The translations under genes were made by a program, and so were the position numbers. The notes under the pieces were generated by a model that had not been told where the DNA came from, did no database searches, and was given only the letters and a program-made list of their open reading frames with translations. Below, one piece after another: positions 1-8,189 of a DNA stretch of 10,954 bases (within the stretch, counting starts at the first letter, position 1; each line of letters starts with the position of its first letter). Source of the DNA: Larix sibirica (lineage: Eukaryota; Streptophyta; Pinopsida; Pinales; Pinaceae). The stretch covers positions 21,247-32,200 of the forward strand of contig NWUY0300042608.1 of NCBI GenBank assembly GCA_004151065.3, written 5' to 3'.

Positions 1-186
1 GATTACGTTAATGGCCTTCAACAATTCTTGTCGTTGCTATGGATAGATCTGTAACACTTCTAGGGTCGACATCATGAAATGGGCCTAAGTAATATCTTTT
101 CCTATACTATAGTTTCAACCTACTCAAGCATTGGGATTATTTCTCGAACAATGCAAGGTTCCTTTCAGAAGTCTAGGCAATTGGTC
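1..186 (-). other. Gag-protease linker block
   Basis: The minus strand reads LPRLLKGTLHCSRNNPNA, then after stops NYSIGKDIT, MMSTLEVLQIYP and QRQELLKAINVI, staying in one frame down to base 1. The pattern NYSI..D, then M(S/T)(A/T)LEVLQ, then QR..LL..I is one I recognise from the region between gag and the aspartic protease in Tat-type plant elements. Three stops lie in this stretch, each where a Gln or Arg codon could have mutated. Protease should begin just beyond the left edge. Confidence 0.75.
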
Positions 187-497
187 ATTGGGTGGTCGCT
201 CAATGAGAAGAGAACTATCAGGCATATGTAGAGAAGACTTAATATATGAAGGTCCAAGTTTGAGTTGTCGTCAGTATAGGTATGAGTCTAAAGCTTGATA
301 TCTTGACCACACATAAATATGTTCACAATTGAGATATTTCCCACTTGTGGGGGGTTTCTCTAGTTTATCCCTTGCGGCAGTGTAGGATTTGCATAAACCA
401 TCTGGAAATGCTAAGGAGGGAAAGGTTGAATGAGGGTTGTGGGGTACTATGTAGCACCCCATTGGTTCAAGTATCAATGAACTTCATCCTATTTGGG

Positions 498-536
498 ACA
501 TTCATATGTTGGGTGGTCTTCCAGACAAATTATGCA
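498..536 (-). other. Gag zinc knuckle, spacing CX2CX3HX4C
   Basis: The minus strand reads CIICLEDHPTYEC, with all four metal ligands present: three Cys and one His. The spacing is CX2CX3HX4C, one residue shorter between the second Cys and the His than the usual retroviral CX2CX4HX4C knuckle. I recall this shorter form from related Tat-type gags. A Lys/Asn-rich basic stretch lies just upstream (about 545-650), as expected for a nucleocapsid. A TAG stop follows two codons after the last Cys. Confidence 0.8.
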
Positions 537-869
537 TGCAAATTTGAGTTTTTATTTTCTTTCTTACCCCCAGCATTAGCATTGGTTTTTTTTGTTGCTC
601 CGTCCTCAACATTAAAATTTTTATTATTCTTTTTATTTCCCTTGGGTTGTCGATATTTTAGAGTATTAAAATAAACAGAAATAACATCAGAGGTTTTTAT
701 TGAGATTTCAAGATTCTAGGTGGGTTTACTGATTGCAGGTGCATTTACGGAAACTTGCCCCATATGACTAGTTAATTGATCATTGAAATCATGACCCATA
801 GATCCCATCATGCATTGGCATGTGGTCTTGGATTAGGTTTTGAGACGTCATATGAGGATCAAGTTGCAT

Positions 870-1415
870 GACTTATTAACGCATGTAACATTTCAGATTG
901 TGAATAAATCAAATCCAACTATTGCAACACACATAAAATAACTTACACTTATGAAAGAGCCTCCGATATGGCTACATCCTTGGCTAGTTTGGGTAATAGC
1001 GATTTGACAAACCATTCCATGAGGAATGGATCTGGGATCTTGACCTGAATGATCCTTCATCGATGCCTCCACTCATTATAATCAAATATATGAACAAAGG
1101 TGGTTTGTCGAAGTGAAGTTAACAATTATGTCCCTATTTCATAATGAATGGGTAGCTAAAATTGCATCAAGAAAGACAGTTCTAAAGAGAAAAAATTGGC
1201 AAAAGAAGTGTTGGGTAATTCAATATTCCACTTGCTAACACTACTTGTCAAAGTACTTTAAAAAAGATGCAAGCGAACAGTATCGTCAACTAGATAGTTT
1301 GATGAGCACCAAAGGTGAAAAGTCATGGCATGCATAGATGAGACATCTTATCCATTACAACCATTGAACTTAAGAATATCGGATGGAAACTTAGTCGAGA
1401 TGATTGGCAATGTAG
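870..1415 (-). other. Gag core (retrotransposon gag domain) remnant
   Basis: This is the best-preserved part of gag. It starts near LPIIST (about 1410) and runs through HAMTFHLWCSSN, DDTVRLHLF, KWNIELPN, LPIHYEIGT, LLTSLRQTT, PFLMEWFVKSLLPK and LAKDVA, ending near LDLIYSQSEML. These follow, in the right order, the segments of the plant Ty3 gag family of the Tat type, with Trp and hydrophobic positions kept. Stops interrupt it after NG, LF, F, GT and R, and there is at least one small frameshift near 1180. The match is by recognition of motif order and was not computed. Confidence 0.85.
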
Positions 1416-2854
1416 GATGATGGTTGATAGGGTCATTTGTTAGCCGTGACAAGTATGGCAAGTTAAAAGTCACCAAAAATGGTGAACATGGCTAAGTACT
1501 CGTGATAGGATTGTTATAGGAGACTCCTTGTCAACCCATAGGTATTGTAACACTACCTTGGACATAACTATCCCTTGGGACCAGACCGCCTCCCTAGAAC
1601 TGACTATACCTAGGAAACCATTAATTACCAAGGATATTGCTCCTTCCCTGTATATTGTTGGTAGGTTTGTTACTAACTTGGACATTTCCAATATTCAAAG
1701 CAGGGGTAGCATTAGAAGGAATACTCCATTCACAAGAGAATCCTAAGTTTGGAACTATGGATCCTCCTATGACTATACTAGATGTGGGTGGAAACCCACT
1801 TCCTACTTGAGACACAAGAGTGTTATCTCCCCTAATGGAGACTCTTGAACTAAGTATTAGAGTTACTATCACAGGTATTCCAACGTTATGATGGCCTTGG
1901 GTTGGAATGTGTGAACTAACAAGGGGAATCCTGAAAGAAGAAGCACTAGCAACATGTGTAATTCGGATGGAAGGACCTATTCTAATAACTTGAGGTATGA
2001 AAAAAGTGTTAATTCTCCCCCTAAAGACAATGGGTGTAGTGGGAATAGGTCCCCACTGTTTATATGAACCACCAGTTCTAGAGTGCGTTGTATATTTTAG
2101 ACAAATTCAAAGGGATGTGTTGGTGAAGATACACCCAACTATATCAAGACGTGACTATCTATCTAGATCAAGGGAGTATTATAATGGGTTAATGTTTTAT
2201 TTTAAATAAATTCAATTTCAAGTGGGCCTAAATCTTATAACTAGTCATGTGCAATCTCTGTTAAGATGGGTACTTTTGTTTCAAGGCTCTCGATGTTTGA
2301 ATCCATCTCAACTTTGTATGTTTTGTGGTTATTTAACCATTTATGTGTCAAAGGTGGTTCAACACTTGTAGTTGGATACTCTCTTAACCGTCGAGACTGG
2401 TGGGTCATATGACCAACCACTTGTTTATTTTAACTTCGGTCAAAATTATCTTTTAAACAAGACCAAAGAATCTTAAGGATTAATTCTTAAAAAAAAATCA
2501 CCAAGAATCAATCACCTAACAATTCTAAAAGCAACAATAAGAAAACATGGCAAGGAAAATTCCTATTATTTAGCCTAAGGATATGAAGTCCTAGAAAAAA
2601 ATGGCAAAGGTAAGAATGAGACAGTTCGGTAACTCTCAAGCAGCAATCACCCAAGATGCAAGTACTGTCATGAAGACAAGTACCCTCCAGGGGATATGAA
2701 ATAGTTGTTATATGTCTTCCTTAGGTACCACAAAATATTCTCTCTTGTATTCACCTATGTGAAAACTAGGAAAAGCCACTAAGGTTACCACTTCGCTAAC
2801 CAATGGTCAAGGAGAATAGTCATGGGTCGGATTTTTACATATGGGTAGGGAACG

Positions 2855-2870
2855 TAGGACATATGTCCTA
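2855..2870. repeat. 16-bp perfect palindrome
   Basis: TAGGACATATGTCCTA reads the same on both strands. It lies in the untranslated leader of the left element. No function is assigned; it may be a chance palindrome. Confidence 0.6.
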
Positions 2871-3004
2871 GACCCAAAACTCAAAGAGAAATGGTGTCAC
2901 CTTGAGGACTTTAGAATTCTATCAAATCTCCCATACATGCATGTTCCATTGGATAAGAAAGAGGGGACAATCTCTCCACTTCCATAGATTGACATGGTGA
3001 TTGA

Positions 3005-3014
3005 CACACGTGTG
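3005..3014. repeat. 10-bp palindrome containing a G-box core
   Basis: CACACGTGTG is a perfect palindrome containing CACGTG, the core bound by plant bZIP and bHLH factors. Its position in a retrotransposon leader, far from the LTR promoter, makes a regulatory role doubtful. Confidence 0.35.
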
Positions 3015-3949
3015 AGACATTCTTTCCTGACAAATGTTCTTTTTTACTAATGGATTTCAGCACTCTAGTAATTTTTTTTTTAGTTTCCATGGCCTTCGAG
3101 AATTAACTCTCCACCCTACACCAAGGCTCTATAACCTGTGTGTGTTTGTTTGCTATAGGAAAAAATCTGGTTGCTTTTAACACGCTGCTTTTAGTGTCTA
3201 TTATTAACCAAGGTATGCAGTACAACTTGTTTGGTATTTGACGTGACTAAAATACTTTGTTGAAATGATAAAGATAATTAAAATGCAAGTATGTGAATGC
3301 TTCTTTCCATGAAATGGAGCTACATTTTTTCAAATCTCGTGAAAACAGAAGAAGATCTTTTAAACTTTCTTTTTTCCGAAATGCAAATGCAACAACACTA
3401 ATCTATGAGTCCAAAGAGATTTTTTTTAATCATTTATCAAGAATATGAGAACACCAACTATGCATGCAAACTACTTTCAATTTTTTTTAACATAACTAAT
3501 ATAATGTAACAAATAAAACCAAAAACTGACCATGTAAGAATAGAAAAAAAAATCACTCTTTAACTATGCAATAACAAGCCATGCACATAAATGTTTAATT
3601 CTAGGATCAAGAACACAGAGTTTTTAAGCATCAAAGCACCACATGCAATCAATTTCAGGATCGCGAAATGCACAAAATTCAGTTTTTAACATTATGGTTG
3701 TGGTTGGTATATGGAAGAACCGTGAGTGGTTGTAGATGTCCTCTACCATAACCATGGTAGGTTGTGTCTGTTGGTTATTATAGGCACAAGTAGGGACCAA
3801 GATAATTTTTAACAGCTTAGATTTTATGACTATTGATTCTTGGTTAATTTCTCTGTGTTCTAGACTAAATGTAAGAGTTACCATAGCTTTAAAAATGACA
3901 AACAAAGCTAAATCAAACCCAATATCCAAGGATGATTATTAAATAACCA

Positions 3950-3967
3950 TCCCCAGTATGGTCACCA
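3950..3967 (-). other. Primer-binding site (PBS) of the left element
   Basis: On the minus strand, TGGTGACCATACTGGGGA begins with TGG, the complement of the tRNA CCA end, and sits four bases downstream of an LTR end in CACAACA. The overall form TGG-GAC-CTGGGGA resembles the PBS used in the Tat/Ogre lineage, which I recall as a tRNA-Arg type; the tRNA was not verified. A few positions differ, as expected for an old copy. The site fixes the transcription direction (minus) and the inner LTR edge. Confidence 0.75.
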
Positions 3968-4406
3968 ATCTTGTTGTGCCAAGAATCCCCTGAAGGATGG
4001 TGCTTCGAAAGGTGGGTCAATCCTTTTGATAGTCAAGAGTGTATATTACTGTGTTCATTCCATTAAATCAAATGCCAGCTTATATGATAAAATATGAGAG
4101 AGAGGAAACAAGAAGAGAACATGTTTCTCCTAGTTGTTTGATGTTCTTGAGCATGTCAGTCCTTTATTTTTTTGCAACGACAAAATCTTTGTACCTGCAC
4201 ACATGTCAAATAACACCTTACTTCAAATGCATCTACATGTAAAAGGAAAGCAAGTATATAGATTCAAATTCTTTCAAGTAAAACAAACCATATTTCAAAT
4301 AAAATCATTAACATATGAGAAATTATAAGTATTTCTAGGGGGAGAACAACGATCTTGTTAATTTAGAAAGGAAAATTTTACAACAACAATGATTACCTAA
4401 TTTCGA

Positions 4407-4412
4407 TTTATT
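4407..4412 (-). terminator. Second possible LTR polyadenylation signal
   Basis: This is a second AATAAA on the minus strand, just after GGTGAAGGGGGCAC. Either signal could mark the end of R, and the sequence does not decide between them. Confidence 0.3.
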
Positions 4413-4467
4413 GTGCCCCCTTCACCAAATTCTTTGATCCTCTGCCTTTAGCCACATGCCTCTACCC

Positions 4468-4473
4468 TTTATT
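4468..4473 (-). terminator. Possible LTR polyadenylation signal
   Basis: AATAAA on the minus strand, about 165 bases downstream of the inferred start site, is a plausible 3'-end signal for LTR transcripts. Plant signals are loose and the region is AT-rich, so it may be chance. Confidence 0.3.
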
Positions 4474-4666
4474 GATGGAAATATATGATCTCTTGTTATG
4501 TGTGGAGGAATTGATCTAGTGATTCTTGAGTCTCCACTAAATATTCCTACAAATATCAACGAAGGCAACATGATCTTTAAACAACTTTAGCTTTCACTCA
4601 ATTCCCTTGGATTTTAGTCGCTTGATCTGACTTTTCTCTCTCTATATATTTATCCATGGATCCTCC

Positions 4667-4673
4667 ATTTATA
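4667..4673 (-). promoter_or_regulatory. TATA box of LTR promoter
   Basis: The minus strand reads CCTATAAATGGAGG, a good plant TATA context, about 700 bp before the LTR inner edge. A start site about 25-35 bases downstream (around 4635) would define the start of R. A TATATATT-like stretch lies 25-35 bases further on but has weaker context. Confidence 0.6.
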
Positions 4674-5099
4674 GGCTAGGGAGGTGACAAGGTTGAGGCG
4701 AGGAATGCATGCATGTTGCACAAATATTGTCCATGGGTGATCTTTCCTTGTGGCTTTTCACTTTCCTGGCATTTCATCCCTAATTTAGGATTTTGGGATG
4801 TGGTCGTGGCTCTTGTGTAGAAATTATATGGCCAATCATAGTTCCTTTTAAGAAGAACCACAAGGCCCATGCTTTTCTTCAAGGAAATGCATGACCATGT
4901 ATGGAAAAGCATGCAAAACAATGATTTGGAGCTAGTTGTCTTCACCCGTTCCACTAATTTTGACTAGGAATGCCTTGTATATATGTTCCATACATCAAGG
5001 GTGTAAAATATCCATATAATAGGAGAGGACACAAAAGTTGTATGGGGTGATCCCGGTGGACTAGATCACCAACATGGGTGTGAGAGTCATGGCACGCAT

Positions 5100-6030
5100 G
5101 GTGTTGTAAGTGGGTAAGGGGGAGTTGATATGTATGAGAGAGGATATTATTCGATGTTTTATGGAAAATAAAATAAAAAAATTCAAGAGAATGGGGGAGG
5201 AGAGTTCATGTTTGAAACATTGGTATGCACCTTCATTTCTTAGTGGGTTCCATCCATCTGACTATGCCATGCCATTAAAGTTGGTGGAGTGAGGGAGTTG
5301 TTGGTAATGCTGTGAAGGGAAGTTGATGATGTAGCCAAGAGGAGGAGTAAAGGTGTCACATATTATCCTAGGATTTCTTCAATGCCTGGGACTAATAGAT
5401 AATGTTCACCAAGTATCCCTATGTGGAGATAGACTTTAAGTTGACCCACATTTACCAATGTCTCTAAGGGAGACTAGGAACTATAAGTGAGTTGGGTGTT
5501 TTTTTTTAATGAGTGTTTTTAAAATACATATGATTGTATAGATGTATGCATGTTTGATTTAATATATATGTGGATCATGTGTATATTAATGATTTGATTA
5601 AGCTTGTGAAGATGTGGGACTAGTGAGTCTAGTAGGAGCATAATCAAGGTGAGAGCCACCACCAACAATAATAGTACTTCCAAGGGAGAAAACTAGAAAG
5701 GTGGATGTTCGTCCAAGACCTGAGGCCTAAGGAGCACAATGAGATATTAGTCTTGTAGTGATGATAGAGGAGGTTTGCCACCATTTTGAGTTTTTGATGA
5801 AGGGAGTTCCAGAAAATGGGTAGATTGCACTAGAGGAATATTTAATGGTTGCATATACAAGTATGTAAATTTATAGGAGGCCACGCTATGTAGAGTAGCC
5901 CGAGCAAGGCAGATTGTGAAGGAACTAGCATGAGGTGGGCCCAATGAGGCCATGCCTCTGGAATACCTACAACCTTTTGATAAGATACCACCACCACCAC
6001 AATGTGGCAGTAGTAGATGCCACACTAATT
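5100..6030 (+). pseudogene. Possible decayed plus-strand coding remnant, family unknown
   Basis: I do not recognise a family. In one frame, broken by many stops, there are protein-like runs: VDMYERGYYSMFYGK (about 5126-5170), REVDDVAKRRSKGVTYYPR (about 5320-5376), and near 5890-6010 ATLCRVARARQIVKELA, then GGPNEAMPLEYLQPFDK followed by IPPPPQCG. A different frame gives WMFVQDLRPKEHNEIL near 5700. The composition looks less random than the flanks. It could be a transposase or gag fragment from an element of opposite orientation, or chance. No start, end or terminal repeats were found. Confidence 0.2.
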
Positions 6031-6367
6031 TTTGTATGGCAATGGATATGTATATTCTTTTTTGGGAGATAAAGATTAAGATGTAAAAGCACTACTTGTT
6101 TGTGATATATATGGTGCATTTATGATTTTTCACTTTTGTAATGATGATGGTTTATGTGTTTGTTTCATTTGTTTATCATGAGATGGTGTATATGTACATG
6201 TTGATTTATTTACTTCCATACTTGTAACCTTTTAATGTGAAATGTTAATCCAAGACTTTAGTTGATATGTTGTGTACATAAGTATTATTATTTATTGGAA
6301 CAGGAATGAATGTAATGGTAACAAATTGTTGCAATAGAAATATAACCCATAGATATTTCCTAAAACG

Positions 6368-6387
6368 ACAATGTTTACAAACATTGT
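6368..6387. repeat. Short hairpin (9-bp inverted repeat)
   Basis: ACAATGTTT and AAACATTGT are exact reverse complements separated by two bases. The sequence lies in unassigned AT-rich DNA and resembles neither a known terminator nor a transposon end. Its function is unknown. Confidence 0.5.
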
Positions 6388-7292
6388 AAAAGTTTTTTAT
6401 TTTTGTGAAGAGTAACTAGGAATTTATGTGAATGTGAGTATGGAGGATGTGTAAGATAATCGCGTCAATAAGTAAATTGGTCACGATATCATATCTAGCC
6501 TAATTATTGGTTGTAAGGCCCCAAAAAACACCATTGGAATGAAGTAATGTTTGTGACAGTGAGTAAATGGTACATAATATAGGGGTAAGAACAACTTGCA
6601 TTATCAAGGAAGCCAGTGTAATAGAAACCCTCTAAAACCATTTGAACAAGTAATATATGAGAAAGCGAAGTGTTAGGTGAAAAACAATCAAAACTAAGCC
6701 CAAGAAAAAGAATGAACAAATGATAAGCATAATTTATATATAATCATTGGTGGGTATGCTTGTTGCTCAAGCATAAAACTACTTTAGGTAAAACCCATTG
6801 AAGGGTTCCTTGATGACTTCACCATCTCAATAATCAAGCACATATGCCCCCTTTGTTAAACAACATTTAACAAACTTAAACTTTTGACAGCCTAAATTTT
6901 CTTTTGTTGGGTCGAACGTAAGCACTATATCACATTTGAATTGAACAACGACAGACCTATAGTAGCCATAATGGGCCTTAAAGCACTTTTTGATGGACTT
7001 GTTAATCTATAAGGTAAGTTTATGGTGTTTGTCTCCATGTTCCAAGCTTACTAATTGTTGTTCTAAGTCATTGATGTTAGGGATTAGTTTGATTTCCAAT
7101 TAGAGAGGAGAGATCTCATAATTAATAGGTAAGACTACCTCTATGCCATGAATGAGATGGAAGGGTGTGAATGTAATGATGGGATGGACAAATATTTTAT
7201 CAATCATAATGTCAAGAAGAGCATGTGATTCCAATTTTTTTTATTTGGTCGATTGTCCTTTGAAGCATGGTTTTGATGATTTTGCTAATGGC

Positions 7293-7519
7293 CTCAACTT
7301 GGTCATTAGACTAAGGATAGTATGGAGTGGAGAACTCATGTGTAAATCCCAATTGAAAAGACAACCCTTGAGAGAATTTATTCTTGAAAGGTGTGCCATG
7401 GTCAAAGACCATTTATTTGGGGACATTGAAATAAGTGGACATGGTTAAAAAGAAGCAGTCTGCCTATGAGAAGTGTTGTCAACGATTAGAATAGTTTCAA
7501 CCCATTTAGTGAAGTAGTC
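7293..7519 (-). other. Integrase DD35E catalytic core, triad still present
   Basis: The first Asp is in DYFTKWVE (codon 7519-7517), the second in DHGTPFKN (7403-7401) and the Glu in DQVEA (7295-7293). The second Asp and the Glu are in one frame with exactly 35 residues between, the DD35E spacing. The first and second Asp are out of frame with each other (116 bases apart), so a net indel lies between them near 7440. A TAG stop (7313-7311) falls six codons before the Glu in YYP, stop, SNDQVE. Confidence 0.88.
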
Positions 7520-7661
7520 AATGACCATAATTATGTATTTTTGGTCACCACTTAATTTAGGGTGGAATTCCATAAGTTCAATCCCCAATTTGTAGAAGGG
7601 GCCAATGATGATGGTGGGATGCAAAGGAGAAGGTGGTGCTCAAGTTTTAGAGGAAAATTTA

Positions 7662-7787
7662 ACAATTTGTGCACCACGTAACGACATGAATACAATCATG
7701 AAAAAGAAAGGGCCAAAATTAGCCTACACAAATGATATTTTGAGTGGCGCCCATTCCTAATAAATGTTCACTACGAGTGTCACTATG
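7662..7787 (-). other. Integrase HHCC zinc-binding domain
   Basis: Both His are present in HSDTRSEH (codons starting 7787 and 7766, six residues between), and both Cys in CTNC (7673-7662). The intervening IICVG, stop, FWPFLFHDCIHVV follows the usual pattern of this domain, with the G-Y-F-W aromatic position hit by a stop. All four metal ligands survive. A TAA follows directly after the last Cys codon. Confidence 0.85.
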
Positions 7788-8189
7788 ATAGTCATTAAGA
7801 GCCCCTTCTACTTCCTTGTGAATTACGCACTGCCACAAAATGTATCAGCTCCTCATCAATAAATAATGTCTACAATCAGGAGATAATGAGGAGCTTGGTG
7901 ATGAATATGTTAATGGTCATCATGAGAGAGATGGAGGGGGGGAAGAATTGTGTAGAGGTAAATCAAGATATCACCATACCATGGATCCTCTAATGATATC
8001 AAAAAAATTATTGTCAATGAGGATGGAATCATTGAGAGGTGGATCTATATCCCTAGTAGGAATGTCAGTGGCAATCTCAATGAGAGACAAGGCCTTCTTA
8101 CTCTTGAGGATAATAAATTTAATATCAAACCACTAGAGGATGACAATCCAACAAGTGAACTTACAATTTATTAGTCACTGTCTCAATAT

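Larger units (their letters stand above)
1..2408 (-). pseudogene. gag: Decayed gag and gag-protease linker of a Tat/Ogre-type Ty3 element
   Basis: Gag is the structural protein that packages retrotransposon RNA in virus-like particles. The chosen start is the ATG at 2408-2406. It opens a frame beginning MTHQSRRLREYPTT, containing the charged, coiled-coil-like stretch NIESLETKV, and reaching a stop after about 55 codons. The frame then continues in pieces. About 1872-1621 is an open Ser/Pro/Asn-rich segment containing CEWSIPSNATPALNIG. The conserved gag core lies at 1415-870, a zinc knuckle at 536-498, and the gag-protease linker at 186-1. The total of about 2.4 kb fits the large gag of this lineage. 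At least ten stops and several frameshifts make it a pseudogene. No protease active site is visible, because the window ends first. Confidence 0.85.
2409..3949 (-). other. Untranslated leader between PBS and gag
   Basis: This stretch of about 1.5 kb lies between the primer-binding site and the gag start. It is AT-rich, with runs of A or T (near 2489, 3071, 3421, 3481 and 3545), and no protein family is recognisable in any frame. A 101-codon minus-strand frame (3929-3624) starts just after the PBS, but it has no family match and could be chance. Long leaders are usual in the Tat/Ogre lineage, and some members carry an extra ORF here; none is readable in this copy. A later insertion within it cannot be excluded. 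Confidence 0.5.
1..5074 (-). mobile_element. Left Ty3/gypsy (Tat/Ogre-type) retrotransposon, 5' part: LTR, PBS, leader, gag
   Basis: Read on the minus strand, this stretch has the order of the 5' half of an LTR retrotransposon: an LTR-like segment with a TATA box, a primer-binding site, a long leader, gag with a zinc knuckle, and the gag-protease linker. It is cut by the left edge, so protease and the rest of pol would lie outside. The assignment rests on several recognisable gag blocks together with the PBS. The right limit depends on an uncertain LTR edge (see the LTR entry). The copy is old and cannot make protein. Confidence 0.75.
3972..5074 (-). mobile_element. LTR of Tat/Ogre-type element (right edge provisional)
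   Basis: The inner edge at 3972 is well supported: on the minus strand it ends ...CACAACA, four bases before the PBS. The outer edge is a proposal. CAACA at 5070-5074 makes a 5-bp terminal inverted repeat with TGTTG at 3972-3976, giving about 1.1 kb. Inside, in the expected order on the minus strand, are an upstream U3, a TATA box (4673-4667), and AATAAA signals at 4473 and 4412. No polypurine tract lies beside 5074, so the true edge may be further right, and this could be either the left element's own 5' LTR or one shared by both elements. Confidence 0.55.
5075..6766. other. Unassigned stretch between the LTR and the integrase end
   Basis: In a simple model, this 1.7 kb would hold the 3' untranslated region, polypurine tract and U3 or 3' LTR of the right element. 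I found no convincing minus-strand polypurine tract followed by TG, and no second copy of the TATA, R and U5 sequences seen at 3972-4680. About 5100-6030 has plus-strand frames that look faintly coding (separate entry). About 6030-6500 is very AT-rich and TG-rich on the plus strand, with nothing recognisable. A small CCA run sits near 5988-6000. A 71-codon minus-strand frame (6719-6504) lies just after the integrase stop, with no family match. Confidence 0.5.

Noticed and set aside
345-674. 109-codon plus-strand open frame
   Set aside because: It is antisense to the gag zinc knuckle and basic region, and its protein is low-complexity and hydrophobic with no family resemblance. It is a shadow frame.
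1470-1746. Open frames on both strands (minus 1691-1470, plus 1528-1746)
   Set aside because: They overlap the gag segment in other frames and have no family features. Only the minus frame 1872-1621 fits the gag reading.
4416-4424. GAAGGGGG on the minus strand as a polypurine tract
   Set aside because: It lies between the TATA box and the PBS, inside the R/U5 part of the LTR, and is not followed by TG, so it cannot be the tract before a 3' LTR.
5868-5880. Second CCTATAAAT on the minus strand as a TATA box of another LTR
   Set aside because: Sequence downstream of it (5800-5868) does not resemble the sequence downstream of the TATA at 4673-4667, so it is not evidence for a second LTR copy.
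6843-6852. AAAGGGGG on the minus strand as a polypurine tract
   Set aside because: It encodes the KGAY segment of the integrase C-terminus and lies upstream of the pol stop.
7152-7448. 98-codon plus-strand frame and 61-codon minus frame 7426-7241
   Set aside because: Both overlap the integrase core in wrong frames. The true reading, with Asp, Asp and Glu, is another minus-strand frame.
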